Assembly: GCA_030248135.1 (NCBI GenBank)
Contig: JASANC010000422.1
Coordinates: 1 to 64,000, forward strand
Reading direction: 5' to 3'
Length of the DNA stretch: 64,000 nt
DNA from: Theristus sp. LFF4_11
Taxonomy: Eukaryota; Nematoda; Chromadorea; Monhysterida; Xyalidae
Numbering within the stretch: the first letter of the stretch is position 1; each line of letters opens with the position of its first letter. The position numbers and the translations under genes are program-made. The notes beneath the pieces were generated by a model. That model worked only from the letters and a program-made list of their open reading frames with translations. It was not told the DNA's origin and made no database searches. Shown here piece by piece: positions 34,901 to 64,000 of this stretch.

Positions 34901-37900
34901 ACAGATTGTGAAAGGATGATGTGACGGACAGCCATCGTTGCAGTGTTTTGACTGAGGTCTGCTGTCTGTAGTTGACAGCAGTGTGCTTGGTTACGATTTG
35001 AGAAAAAACGCAATTAAGACACGCTAAACGCGCATACATTTTATTTGACATTGTTTTTTTTGAAAACTCGTTCTTTTTCTCTCATGGGACGGATGGACGG
35101 CATGACATTTCGTGAGAAATTGATTCTTTCTGCTTCGATGTTTGACAGGGTGGGACTAGGGACCGGAATATATTTTGCGTTTGCGTTCTTTCGAAGGATT
35201 ATTCGTTGTGAGTGAGACGTTGAAATTTTGAATTTCGAAAATTTTGAAATTCTGCATAAACACGGTTTGTGGTTTACTTAACGCACGTTTTGGTGGTCTG
35301 GTCTCACTCGTCTGTGTTTTGTGTCCATTGCAAAGAAACCACAAAAAACGCATTATTTTTCAGGCTGTCATATCTTTCCTTCATGAAAGTCAGCACTTTT
35401 TCTGGGTCTGCTTGTTTTTACGTGTATTCTTGCCCGGTTTGCTGATACGGATTGGTGATTTTTTGTGCTAATATTAGTGCGCAAGAACAACAACAACCAA
35501 TTGTTTTTGTGGCTCACTAAAAACTTGTTTATTAAAGAAATGAAAAAGATAAGATAAGCAAGGGCAATCCGCAATTTCTTTTCAAGATTGCTGTTTATCG
35601 TGCAACCATATGTCTCGGGACCGTTGGTTGAGGTTTGAAATTTCTGATTTGTGTTTTTTGGGGAAATATCAGAGCATCGGATCCTGGGCGAAAGAGTCAA
35701 CAAACCTCTAGCACCATATAAAAACACGAAAAGGATTGGTTGTTTGGTTGATTTTGTTAAGTTCATTTTCAATGTTAGTTCGTTCGATAATCATAGAGGT
35801 CACACGAAATTGCAGCAGCGATTTTCATCTAACGGTATACACGCGTCTACTGAGTGACTGAGAGAGCTATTATTAAATTTGCTAGATTTTTTGAATAAAT
35901 AGTTTTTTTGGGAGATTTGGTTTTGTGACCTAATACGATCCGAGAATCTGTGGCGAAAAAAGTGTTTACGTTGCTATTGCTATGCTACGGGAAATTGTTA
36001 CCACGTTTTTTGTGCAAAATAGCAAACATCGTATATGGTATGAACGGGATTTTTATTTTTCACATAACATTTTCGGTTTTGACATTGTAGTAAAATGTGG
36101 CGTGACTTTTGTGCTCGCTCGGACGCTGGCTGACTACTGCACGTTTCACACTGACGTTTATACCATTTTTCTGTACAAGATCGGATTCAGCAACATGATC
36201 AGAACAAATTGGGACAAGCAAAAATACTGGTTTTCGTTCGTTTTTTTTACAAATTGAACTGAAAAGACCAAAAAGTAAATTTTCTGCCGATTACATTAAC
36301 AAACAGCACGCGTTTGGGTTTGCGTAAAAGTGTGTGCAGGCAGGGGTTTTCATTCAACTGTAACAAATAAATGCCATTGACTTTTCTCTGCGTATTTTTT
36401 GCATAACAATGGCTAGTTTTACCCAAAGTGTGACTCTTTTATGAAACAGGAAAAAACTTGAAGTAGAGATTGTGCGTTCTTCACACCTTTCGTTGCATCT
36501 TTCAACTAATAAAAAACCGGCATGTGTCGTTTGTACTTTGTATTCGCTCCAGTTGCATACAAGTTTATAGCAGTTTGTCATCTGTCACAAAATTCCGTAG
36601 CAATAGCATAAAAGTCGCCACTACAACGCAAACCAGCTAAACACGGAGTATTCTTGGTGTGAAACGTGTTCGTTCAATGCAATGTTTATGCTAGCAGCGC
36701 ACACATAATTCACACTTGCTCACACTTTTTTACCATGGCAAATCGTGTGGTTTACTTGAAGGGGTGGTACATTCGCGCGTGTATGTGTGTGTGTCTTGAC
36801 GCGATCATACAAAAACTTGTCTGGAAATGTTGTCGCTCTCGCTAAATTGCGCATGTATGGCATATTGTTTTTCTTGCGTAAAAAGCCGTCCGTACTTACG
36901 GACGGCCAGCACCGCCGCGTCGAGCCTTGCCTCTTGTTTCACATCATCAGCTGACTGGCTCGTTGGTTGGTTTCTGTTCGCGCTTGTTCCAGAAGCTGTT
37001 ATTACAATTGCTTCAAGCAACCAGCCAACCGAGCGACATGCTTTTTCGCCGTGTGTTGTTTCGGGACCGGCTGAGTGAAGGCAGCGAGAGAGTTTCGAGT
37101 GAGTGAGAGTTTACTTGGAAACGCTCGTGGGCGTAACTAAGCTGCACCGCCGTTTTATGGCATAGCGTGGCTGTAAAGCTTGATGCTTGAGCTTGTCTGC
37201 TGTGCTGTGTTGTGCTCGTGTGTCTTGTTGCGAAGCATTACGGCTCTCTCTCTCTCAGCTCGGGCAGCTTGATTGCGAACGCGAGATTTTGCAAAACGTT
37301 GCTTGGAAAGGCAGTTCGCATGGATTTCTGGTTTTTCCAAGGCACTGCTTGTAACAACGATACAAAGCAGTTAGCTGTCTGTACAGCCTGCTTCTCTGCT
37401 ATCAACAACAGAAATATTGCCGTCATAACGAAATGGGCATGTGTTGTGGGATAATGCTATGAGTGTGTTGGTGTGTTTGTGGGGGACCATTTGCGGCTTT
37501 GTTACTGCGGTTCCATGACCGTAGCGTTGGCTTCATTTTGTGTCTCCTCGCTTGCTATTTGTTTAACCGCAGCAAAGCGCGACTGAAAATGCAATCAATA
37601 CAGGCGTATGTAGGGTACCGCAAGAAATTATTTATTAGCATATGTTTTTATGCTGCTTTCGGCTGTGACTGATTATGCGTGATGCTCGTGCGTCTTCCGG
37701 TCAAGCAAGGCAATTTGAGGCAATTTAACCGTATCAGGTTGCGTTTGCGACCCGGTCGCCGCTTGATGGGGTTGCGTTGCATTTCAAACGCGGCTGTGAG
37801 TTCAGAAAGAAACGTCAAATTGTGGTGTGGAATGGGGAAATTGAAAAACGAAGCCGGACAATGTATGGAGGGATTGTGTTCTTCGGATCGTACACATGTT

Positions 37901-40900
37901 TTTCTGTTTGTTTCCCGAGCAACACAAACAACGTACCGAAAACCAAGCCAGACAGAAACAATACTACCGTGCTGCAGCAACCGTTTAATCAAAACTGAAT
38001 GATCACTGAAACGAATTTCATTTTTCCAGCTCGACCAAATGGAACGTCTACTGACGATGGCGCGCGAGAAGCAGCGTTCGATCGTCGGCTCGTTCAAATC
38101 GCTGGACAACGCGCAGCAACGCCTGAACATGACCATCTCAAAGGTGCAGACCGACATCGACGAGACCGTGCGCTACCTGCAGCAGATGATCGAGGAGCAG
38201 CGGGCGCACGCGCACAAGGAGCTCGAGCAGGCGTATGCGACGAAACAGGTGCGATTGGAGTGGGCGCTGCGTGCGTCGGTGAACGCGACATTTGCTGTAG
38301 AACTGAATTATGGGCAATCAGCTGATATTGGGTGGTTGGTGATCACGTGATGCATGCTTTCTGTGCAGGCATTGCTGTGGAGGCGGACTCCTGCACAGAA
38401 AGCATCCGTCACGTGATCACCAACCAAGCAGCTGAAACTGAAAGTTGTTATTGGACGCTCTGATTGGTGATTCCATCCAGGATCATGCGAGTTACCGGCC
38501 AATCAGCTTTCTCGATTAACGTAACGAGCACTGTCCAATTTTTTAGATGCACCTGCAACAGCTGGATAAGAAACTGCAACAGACGACGGACAAACTGTCG
38601 CACACTATCGAGTTCACGAACCGACTGCTGCGCTATGCGTCGCCGGCCGAGGTGTTGGTGTTCAAGCAGTTGCTCGAGACGCGCTTACAGGTGACTCATA
38701 CCGAATCGTGAACTCACTTTTCTCTCTCGAATTTTTCCCAAAATTTCTCAAATGGTGAGTTGATGAAGGCTGGCACGGGCAACGAACGAACGAAACGATG
38801 TTAAGTTTAAGTGTCAAGTTCTGTGCTATTTTTGTAAGGTGATCCTAAGCAACTACGAGCCGGACACGCAGCACCTCGCCGCGTTGTGCGACATTGACTT
38901 TGTTGCCACACCGTCGCAGCAGGCAAGAGCGGCCATCATGAACGCGTTCGGATACGTCAAGGGTACGCACACTGCAAAATCAATCTAGCATAGTTACTGA
39001 CCACCAATCCCCCAAATACCGTCCGTCGTACTGATACTACACCGCTAATAATTCCAAGCTAACAAAATCACGTTCTCGTGCTGCTTTATCCATTCATGTT
39101 TTCTTTCATTTCGCCGCACCAATTGTTTCCAAAATACGGTCAAACTGTGAAACGCATTCGAATCTGGCATGCTGATTGGCTGCGTCGCACTGGTTGAACC
39201 TTGAAATAATCAGTGTGTGTCGAATTCAAAAGCATCGAATCAGCGCGAATTGCCTATGATTCACCGTTTGACTGTAGCTGTTGTTTGTTTTGCGAGCGTT
39301 TCCACCTGTCATCTGTATCATTACACATGCGCATGTGCATGTCCATTGCAGGCGGTCACATCAACACGGACGGTCTGAAGCAGGCGGGCATGATGCCGCC
39401 GACGCCGATCGGGCGCCCGCCGTCACGGCAACGCCTCCAGCAGCAACTCTCCTCCTCCTCATCAGTGGCCGGCCTGACCGTGAGCGCACCCGCTGCTGCG
39501 GTCAGCGTACAGACGGGCGGCGCTCAACTGGCCGCTGCGCTCGCCAACAACGGCAGCGGCATGCCGCCGGCCTCGGTCATGGGCGCACACTCGCAGCGGT
39601 CGAGCGGCATCGGCTCGCAGCTGAGCCCGCAGTCGCTGGCGATCGGGCACGCGTTCAGCGACAGCAACCTGCTGCCGGCCGCCAAGACGCTCTCCGTCGA
39701 TGCGCCCGGCGCCGCCACGTTCGACATCAGCTCGCAGTCGCTCGGCCCGTTCTCGGCCTTCAGCGAACCGCACGGTTGGAAGGCTTTTGATAAATGTTGA
39801 CTCCTGCATTGCATTCAAACGCCTGCACGCTGGTTGGTTGCATCGCTATTGTGCGACCAATCGGCCCGTCAGACTTTCATTGCGGTCAATCCGCTGGTGA
39901 GAAGTGCAAACTGCTGCGTTCGGTGCAACCGAAATTAAACGACTGAGTCCAAGTTGCTTCGGCCAATTGGGACTGTTTTTGAACGTGCACACCGTGAACA
40001 AATGCGCTGATTTCATGGACAGGCGTGCCAATGGGCGGTGCGAACGCTCACCACCACACAGTCACGGGTCCGTTCGGCTATGACAAGTACGAAAAGTGGT
40101 CCTCTGGTCACGACACGTACTCGAATCATCAGAACGGTGCGCTGCCGCTGCAGCAGGACATTGGCGCCAACAGTGGCGGCCCGTATCAGTACAATTCACC
40201 ACCGGATAGTCAGGTTGGCAGAGCGGTTTTTTATGTTCAGTACAGTCAGTTTTTAGATGGATTTTGCGAACTGGGTGTACAATAAAAAAGTGGACTTGGA
40301 ATCAGGCTGAAATTTATTGTGGTTCACTGCCTCCGTGGCGCAAAGACATGGGGAGAGGCATGTCCAGGTGAGAAACAATACAGTGAGTTTACAAAAATGG
40401 TCGTGAAACCGTTCAAGTTGCTCAACGTTTGTTTTCTGTTGCAGTCTCTGGACATGAATCGTGGCGGTACCGGCAGCTTCGGCGTCGCCGCTGGCGGTGG
40501 TCTGTTTCCGCCCCGCTCGCAGATCAAACGCCAAAAGATGATCTATCACTGTAAATTCGGTGAATTCGGCGTCATGGAGGGTCAATTCACGGAGCCGTCT
40601 GGTGTGGCCGTTAATGCCGCGAACGACATCGTTGTTGCTGACACCAACAACCATCGTATTCAGGTGAGAACGGAAATTGGTGTTTTAAAAATTCGAATAT
40701 AAATGAAGATGGAAGCAGTGTTGCATGTTGATGTTACCCACCTAAAATAGATCCGACTTTAATTTAGAGAGGTAGGAAGGAGGGCTGAATAGAAATTTTA
40801 GAGTGCACATGGTTGTGTCTGCTATATGTTTTATTTTATTGATGCAAAATCAATACAAGTTTCAGGTGTTTGACAAAGACGGCCGTTTCAAGTTCCAGTT

Positions 40901-42773
40901 CGGCGAGTGCGGTAAACGGGATGCGCAGCTACTGTATCCGAATCGGTTGGTTTTCGGCAAAACTTTTGACCTTAAAACAGGACAGTTATTTCACAAAGCA
41001 CAATTCGAATGGTAATTGGACGAGCTGATTGGTTGTTCTTGAATTGGGTTTCAATCTAATTGGTCCCATTAGTTCGCTGCAGCCAATCAGTATGTGCCAG
41101 ATTCAAGTGCGACAATGCATGAATTGCGTTTTAGTTGCACACGTTTATCATTTTTGTGGTGCAATTTCTTTCAGAACGACCATTTAGTTGCTGATTTCAG
41201 GGTTGCCGTCAACCGAGTCACCGGCGACATCATAGTGACCGAGCGTTCGCCGACGCACCAGATTCAGGTGTACAATCAGTACGGCCATTTCGTGCGAAAA
41301 TTCGGCGCCAACATTCTACAGCATCCGCGTGGCGTCTGCGTCGACAACAAGGGACACATCATTGTCATCGAGTGCAAGGTTGCTGCAGTGGTTTTGTGGC
41401 TTTTTTTGGTTATAGTCATTTTCGGTGTGATTGAGTTGGCGTACGGGCGGTCTGATTGGTTCCCCATTCTTAGTCTTAAGAAAAGTGAAAAATGTCTTAA
41501 GAAAAACCAGTGTCACGCTGTGAAAAGTGATTCTGCATTCTGATATTTGAATCTGAAAGCTGAAACGCATCAAACTGGTTGGACTAATCAGTAAGCACAA
41601 ATTCAAATCAACCAAGTTGTAGGATGGTTCTCTGCATTTCGACCTGGCCAACATCATATGCAGAAGAGGGGTGGCCTCATCAGTGATGTGCCCCTCTTGA
41701 ACCACTTGTGTCGTAAAACTTGAGTTTTAGGCTTAGTAATTGAGCAAAAAAATGAGCCAAACAATGCAATATCGATCACTCAAAAACAATCAATCACCTG
41801 ATTTCACTTTGTTTGACTCGAGAAACTTTGTCGAATGAGTTACGGCTGCTGGTTGATCTCCAAGTGGCCATGAACAGCCGTCACCCATAAAACCATTTCG
41901 CACCCAATCATCCGCCCACCGTTCGTTGTTCATTACCCAGGTGATGCGTATCATCATCTTCGACATGTACGGCAACGTGCTGCAGAAGTTCAGCTGTTCA
42001 CGTTATCTCGAGTTCCCGAACGGTGTCTGCACGAACGACAAACAGGAGATCTTCGTCAGCGACAATCGCGCGCATTCGGTCAAGGTGGGTCAAGAGAAGC
42101 TGATAATAGAGAAAGCAAACCGTGTCTCTGCCTTGGATTCGGCCTTGTCGATTGATTGGGATTGTGACGTTGATGTATTGAAGTGAAGATAAATACCGTT
42201 CCTTACTTGCTGTCGGGTCTTTTGGACAGGATCAACTGATGGGTCACTTAATTTTCGAGTGCAACACACACCCCCTCCCCCCTTAAGCATCAGATGATAT
42301 CCTTATTCCAAAAAAAACTCGACAGTGCAGGTCTGGAACGGCGTTATTACGGTGTTATCAAGCATACGTTTCATTGTTTACGTCAGGTGTTCAACTACGA
42401 GGGTCAGTTCGTGCGTCAGATCGGCGGCGAGGGCATCACGAACTACCCTATCGGCGTCGGCATCAACCACCTCGGCGAGGTCGTCGTCGCCGACAACCAC
42501 AACAACTTCAACCTGACCATCTTCCAGCAGGACGGCACGCTCGTGAACGCGCTCGAGTCGAAAGTGAAGCACGCGCAGTGCTTCGACGTGTCGCTGATCG
42601 ACGACGGCTCGGTGGTGCTCGCCAGCAAGGACTACCGCCTCTACCTGTACCGCTACATGAGCGCACCGCAGCCGACGGCGGTCGCGTCGCCGACGACGTT
42701 CGACGCGCACGAGCAGAGCCACGGCAGCCTCGAGCACCAGCAGAGCACACCGACGCCCGGCATGTCCCTGTAG
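31912..42773 (+). CDS. brat/ncl-1: Brat/NCL-1-like TRIM-NHL protein with RING finger
   Basis: Cytoplasmic RNA-binding translational repressor family. Fifteen coding exons: 31912-32096, 32396-32679, 32827-33288, 33602-33810, 33989-34273, 38030-38248, 38547-38690, 38839-38962, 39352-39774, 40023-40213, 40445-40663, 40866-40945, 41201-41378, 41941-42084 and 42387-42773. They sum to 3534 bases (1177 residues) with consistent phases. Domains: low-complexity N terminus; C3HC4 RING near 238-285 (CPMCLEAYADPKVLACFHSF); B-box 1 near 365-410; B-box 2 near 430-465; coiled coil about 476-637; Ser/Ala/Gln-rich linker; six-bladed NHL propeller about 870-1140 (MIYHCKFGEFGVMEGQFTEP, LQHPRGVCVDNKG, GEGITNYPIGVGIN). 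The NHL blades are nearly identical to Drosophila Brat, which has no RING. The exon 2 donor is the least certain border. The first true ATG in frame is 31912. Confidence 0.94.
32208..32275 (+). repeat. tRNA-Leu-like fragment in NHL intron 1
   Basis: AGTGGACCAAGGCGCTGG matches a leucine-type D arm and A box. GTGGGTTCAAATCCCAC forms a perfect five-pair T arm with B box. The anticodon arm is truncated, the acceptor stem does not pair, and a T run follows. It looks like a decayed tRNA or the head of a tRNA-derived SINE rather than a working tRNA. Confidence 0.65.
33402..33453 (+). repeat. Palindromic intronic repeat (CTGATTGG/CCAATCAG family) copy
   Basis: Contains GCTGCATCGAGCCGG, TCCAATCAGTG and CAATTCAAATTG, the right two thirds of the family consensus. 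It lies in NHL intron 3. Confidence 0.7.
34274..38029 (+). other. Large NHL intron 5
   Basis: 3.76-kb intron separating the B-box exons from the coiled-coil exons. No coding exon was found in it. A perfect short hairpin (GCCGTCCGT and ACGGACGGC, loop ACTT) lies at 36885-36906. The remainder is T-rich, low-complexity sequence. Confidence 0.6.
38334..38425. repeat. Long hairpin, member 1 (NHL intron)
   Basis: Arms 38334-38369 and 38390-38425 pair at 34 of 36 positions around a 20-base loop. The arm begins GGTTGGTGATCACGTGATGC and ends TTTCTGTGCAGG. A related hairpin with a similar loop lies in a PRPF40 intron at 48484-48584. It could be a miniature transposon or a structured RNA; neither is proved. 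Confidence 0.88.
39154..39230 (+). repeat. Palindromic intronic repeat copy
   Basis: ATTCGAATCTGGCATGCTGA, then TTGGCTGCGTCGCACTGGTT, then ATAATCAGTGTGTG and AATTCAAAAG: the full order of the family consensus, in NHL intron 8. Confidence 0.75.
39806..39890 (+). repeat. Palindromic intronic repeat copy
   Basis: GCATTCAAACGCCTGCACGC, then TGGTTGGTTGCATCG and GACCAATCGGC. It lies in NHL intron 9. Confidence 0.7.
41001..41110 (+). repeat. Palindromic intronic repeat copy
   Basis: AATTCGAATGG, GAGCTGATTGGTTG, then CAGCCAATCAGTATGTGCCA and AGATTCAAG. Extended by an internal AATTGG..CTAATTGG insertion. It lies in NHL intron 12. Confidence 0.7.
41544..41622 (+). repeat. Palindromic intronic repeat copy
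   Basis: ATATTTGAATCTGAAAGCTG, then AACTGGTTGGACTAATCAGT and ACAAATTCAAATCAACC. It lies in NHL intron 13. Confidence 0.72.
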
Positions 42774-45700
42774 GCCCCGCCCCCGCCCCACCACGCTCCT
42801 AGTGCACAGTGCTCGAGATTTACGCTTTCTCTACAAATCGTTCTGTTCAGTTTCTGTTTTGTTTTGGTTTGTTCGTTTTTGGTTTGTTTGTTCGTTTTTT
42901 TTCAAGTTTTTGTTATGCTACGGCTGTACTTAAAAGCTATTTATGCGCTATACAGTGTTCATCATAATGTTCATCATTATTTAGTTTTGCACGCACACAC
43001 CGGTTGTCTTGTCTCGTTTACCGTTTTCGTTGTTTTTTTGGTTTTATTGTTGCCGTTTCAACTATGCGCCTTTTTTTCTCATGCACATTGAACACACAGA
43101 TGAACCCAAAACAAACCAGTCAATTCGGTTTTTTCTTTCTAAATTATGTGAACAGACCCGCAACATAAATTCAAAAACACCTGTGATTGTCGAATGTACA
43201 TTTGTGGTTTTCCGTTTGGTATTATGATTTTTAATTCGCTTTTGTTCAAAAGTCATTACATTGGCTATGATGACCTTCCGCGAAGGTTGCCGCTCTGTTT
43301 GGTTCTCATGGTAAACAGTTCGGTTCAATATTTTTTCATTGCGAAACAGAGCCCCAGAGGAGTTGCCAACATGGCACCAATATTGTTCCGGTCACTTGTC
43401 TCAGTTTTTTGTTTTTATCGGACAGTTTTAGGTCGCTTTTCTCTCAGCCTTTTTCGCGATAATATTCCTTGAAAAATGATTGATTACCAACAAACAGAAC
43501 ACAAACATTACAACAAAGACTGTCTCTCTGATTGCGGTACTGCCGATGTGTTTTTGTTCCCATGTATGATGTGTATAAGTTCGGCCTATCTATCCAAAAA
43601 GTGTGTCGTCGTCGCGTCGTGTGTGTTTTTTCTGTGGGTCCTTTGTTTGTTTGTTTCTGTTTGCGTCGTTGATCACTGCTGAAGTGGGGTTGAAATGGAA
43701 CTGTACAAAACAGTGGTTTACTATTTATTTTATTTATTTTTTTTTCATTTATACACGAAGTGGTATTGTTCGTCCAGGTATATTAGTGTTAGTATGCCCG
43801 CATTTGGGGTCCATGAAATGAATGCAGTGTCTGTGTGTAGCGCTTCTGCCTGGAACTAAGGCGCTAAAAATATTTTGTTGGTTTTTATTCATCGTCAGTT
43901 GTGCAGTTCTTTCAGTCGATCTGTGTCCTCTTGTTGTCACGTCACGAAGTAGCCGGTCTAGTAGTTTTTTGCAGTTTGTTTGTTTGTTTGTTTTCGTTTC
44001 CGTTTTGGTCTGTACATGTACATTGATTTTTTATCACTGTTGAGTTCTGTATTTAAGGCGATTTACTATTATCATTTTGTTGGTACTTTTTGGAGTCGAA
44101 TGGGGAAGTAGTGGTAGTACCATCACTTGTTACTTGTTGTTTCCTGTAAAAAACTATGTACAAACAAACAGCGCCGCCAAAAAGCTTCGTTTCATTTTGA
44201 AATGATCTTTTTCGTTGGCTGTATCTAAGAAACCTTCACATACACCATACGCGGTAATCCCATTCATGCGAATGTTAATACGAAACATGAAATGCGATAA
44301 ATGTTTGTGTCGTTCGCTGATGCATTTTCCAGGTCCTACTTTTCTTTAATATTGGTGATAATTTATTATTGCTGCACTCTTTCTCATCGCTTCATGGGAG
44401 TTGATTTTTGGGTAATTGTAATGTTTTTGTCGACTTTTTGAATCAACTAAACGTCGGTTAAAAAGGTCGCACCTTTCAAAAAGACCACCAACTACCAGAG
44501 CCGTTATGTTGTTTAGTTTGTTTCTGTCGTTTGTTGTTTTTTCTTACCAAGAGCTGAATTTATTATCATTTTGAAAATACTTTTTTCATATTGTTACACA
44601 GCATCTGGTATTTTATGCCTGTTATTCGTTTTTCCGTTTTTTGCTTTGTTTTGTTATCACATTTCGTACAGGTTGCCACAGTTGAAGTCTTTAAAAAGCA
44701 AAGTTTTTACTAATTGTTGTTTTTTGTCTTTATCCTTGTTGCACCTTTTCGTTTGCCCGTGTGTGTGTCAAGTCAAGATCAGGAAATGATGCGATGGAAT
44801 GAAAATGTTTTAGCAAAAGTTTGTTCAATTCCCCAAAAAAGTTTTTTTGTTATTTATTCATTTTTACGTTCGTTGGTCAACTATAACAACACAACAAAAC
44901 ATCGTGCTTTCCAACCATCGTTTTTGTTTGTTATTTATTTTGTTTTTGTTACCATAAAAACGCTTGTTCGTGTCATTCATTATGGTTTTTACGATAATTA
45001 CGATAATTTAAGCAGCACATACACACCTAACACACCAACACACGAGTTTTAAGCAGATTTATTGTGATTCGGTGATACGTACGTTTATCTATTTTCAGCT
45101 TTCACACCAGGTTTGAAAAAATTTGTTTTTTTGTATCGGTTTGTGTTTTAGTTTTCAAAAAACAAAAAAACAAGCGTCTGGCGTTTGTAAGTTTGTGAGA
45201 AAATGGCAATTTGAGTGAGAAACCACGGAAATTGAGTTTCATGTGTGTGTGTGATCGAATATCGGTTGGCTTGTTTGTATTTAAAAAAGATTGAGCGAAT
45301 GTGTGCATATAATGTTTCGTGGCAGTGCCCAGTTTCGCCCCTACCCCCTTTCGTAGCGTTTTCAAAAAGTTTGTATCAAACGAATTAGCGTTCAAATTAC
45401 GATTGTTATAGTCAGCCGCCTACTGTATACGCTTGCGCCGCCCATGGCGCTCTTTTAGCAAAACAGTTACACTGTGTATATGATTGAGGGTTGTTCAGTC
45501 GTGGTGTACGGTCATTTAAATACGGTAATAATCTTGGTATGCGTTACGAGAGTGGTATCCGGCTTTGGCTTGCATATTGGTCGCAGTTGTTATCGGAGAT
45601 ATACATTTTTGTTGTTGTTAAGTTGTTTTTTCAAAAACTTATTACAATTATTTGTCTTGTTGCTTTGTTTGTTTTTCGAAACAATACTTGTCGCCACCAC

Positions 45701-47022
45701 ACTATACCACCGTTAAATTGCAGCCACAACGCAACAACTAACACTTGATTCAACCATTTATCCACATCTTTTGGCTGTTTGTAGTAATGTTTCAGAGCTG
45801 TTTCCGTTTTTATTGTTTTTTTGGTGTTTGGCTTGCGTCAGAACACGCTGTTATTTTGAGCTGGTTAATCTTGTGTAGTTTTGTGTCAGGCAGGTAAAAG
45901 GATAACAAGATCATTTCATGTTCTGTCTTCACTGCTGTATCAATTCATTTATCGAATGTCACTGTCACGGTCATGTGTCACACAAAAATGCGATGCATCA
46001 GGCATGACCGTTCTATCGGAGTTGTACCACCAAAACTGAACTAAAATTGCACCACTTCTCTTGCAAGTTCATGACTCCATTTCACCTGAATTCTGTTTGC
46101 AGTGAAATCAAGTGATATACTATTTTTAATGTTTCAAAGCTTTGCTAGTTGAAAAGAATTTGTGATAGCCAGCAATAGCGGTGTGTCGATCCGAGTCAGC
46201 CTGTTCTGTAACTGCACTAATGTACCGCCAGCCACGTTTTGTTACCAGTTTTTCATAATAACCGCCGTTTTGTTACAGTCCTTTGTTTTGTTTTGTTCGG
46301 TTAGCAAGTTTGCAGTGTGCTGTTGTAGGTTTTATCACAAATGAATGTTAGGAAACAATTATCTCAATTATTGGAACATTTTTTACAACCTTCAAACCAG
46401 GCATGAGACATATTTTAATTTTCACCTCTTTTAAACACTGATAAAAGGGTGATTAGTATAGCTTTTTAATTATCGGCTTATCACTGTCGTTTTGTAAAAT
46501 TCAAAACCAAAAAAACAATTCTTTCTTGAATCTACAAGCAAAAATCCACTATTGTAAAACTTACACCGCCATTTTTGTTTCGTTAATGTTTTTTGTTTTT
46601 GTTCTATCCGCATTTTCTGTTGCAGTTTTGATTACTGTTCAAATTTTAGCGTTATATTCATTGTTACAGCGCTTGTTTTTTATCTTTTTTGGGTCGTGTG
46701 TGACGTGTGAGTGAGTATTGGTTTTTCGGTAAGGTATCTCTGTTTTTTGTTGTAATTCACTATTGTTGCTACAGAAACAATTATTACCGGATAAAAAAGT
46801 TCGTGATACCGACTTTTGGGACCGGAATGCTTTTTCAATGAAAGCTTTTGCGTGATAGGTATTTATCACTGTAGAAAACGACACGATAAGAAAAAAACAG
46901 TGAAGAGACAACAATGCATCGTCTAAAGCGTACCAAATCTAGAAAACAACTGAAAAACAACCACACCAAAAAATGCATCTATACAATAACTTCAAGAAAT
47001 GGAACAATGTTACACGGTTAGA
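42774..47022. other. Convergent intergenic region between the NHL gene and PRPF40
   Basis: 4.2 kb, A/T-rich, with many TTTGTTTG runs. It must hold the 3' UTRs of both convergent genes. No coding exon, RNA gene or clear polyadenylation site was assigned. The spurious frames here are Phe/Val/Cys-rich. Confidence 0.6.

Positions 47023-64000
<16,978 letters not shown>

Noticed and set aside
36885..36906. Hairpin resembling a bacterial terminator
   Set aside because: A nine-pair perfect hairpin in a eukaryotic intron without a T tract; no terminator role is supported.

Overview
This is a window of an animal nuclear genome. The genes have many introns with GT..AG borders, T-rich acceptors and large non-coding gaps. 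Gene content fits an invertebrate: a GAR-type muscarinic receptor, a Brat/NCL-1-type NHL protein and divergent iGluR-like receptors. ATTAGG/TTAGGC-like repeats and the receptor types lean towards a nematode or another ecdysozoan, but I cannot place it to genus.

Layout. At the left edge (170-1075, minus) lie the first three coding exons of a class I fructose-bisphosphate aldolase. From 1.1 to 9.6 kb there is no gene. That stretch is a pile of inverted-repeat (foldback) elements, including one with three nested layers (4934-7122, then 5537-6264, then 5800-6065) and a minisatellite-armed foldback (8336-9390). A muscarinic receptor follows on the minus strand (9631-14103, six coding exons, very long third intracellular loop). 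An 18-kb non-coding interval (14104-31911) separates it from a divergently oriented Brat/NCL-1-like RING-Bbox-coiled-coil-NHL gene (31912-42773, plus, 15 coding exons, 1177 residues). After a 4.2-kb convergent gap, the splicing factor PRPF40 occupies 47023 to beyond the right edge on the minus strand (19 exons seen).

PRPF40 is host to other genes. One intron (59067-60601) contains a complete mitochondrial ribosomal protein mS23 gene (MRPS23) on the opposite strand. Another (49410-57734) contains two tandem copies of an iGluR/IR-like receptor gene, also on the opposite strand. The tandem duplication began inside a PRPF40 exon, so a broken piece of that exon now lies between the two receptor copies.

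The exon models of aldolase, the muscarinic receptor, the NHL gene, MRPS23 and PRPF40 were assembled by reading splice borders by eye. All join in frame, and the complete models sum to multiples of three. The iGluR-like genes are less certain: three coding segments are clear but their junctions are not.

The least explained content is repetitive: a short palindromic CTGATTGG/CCAATCAG family scattered in introns of both large genes, two related long hairpins in introns of different genes, several TA-flanked MITEs, one hAT-like MITE and extreme G/C homopolymers.
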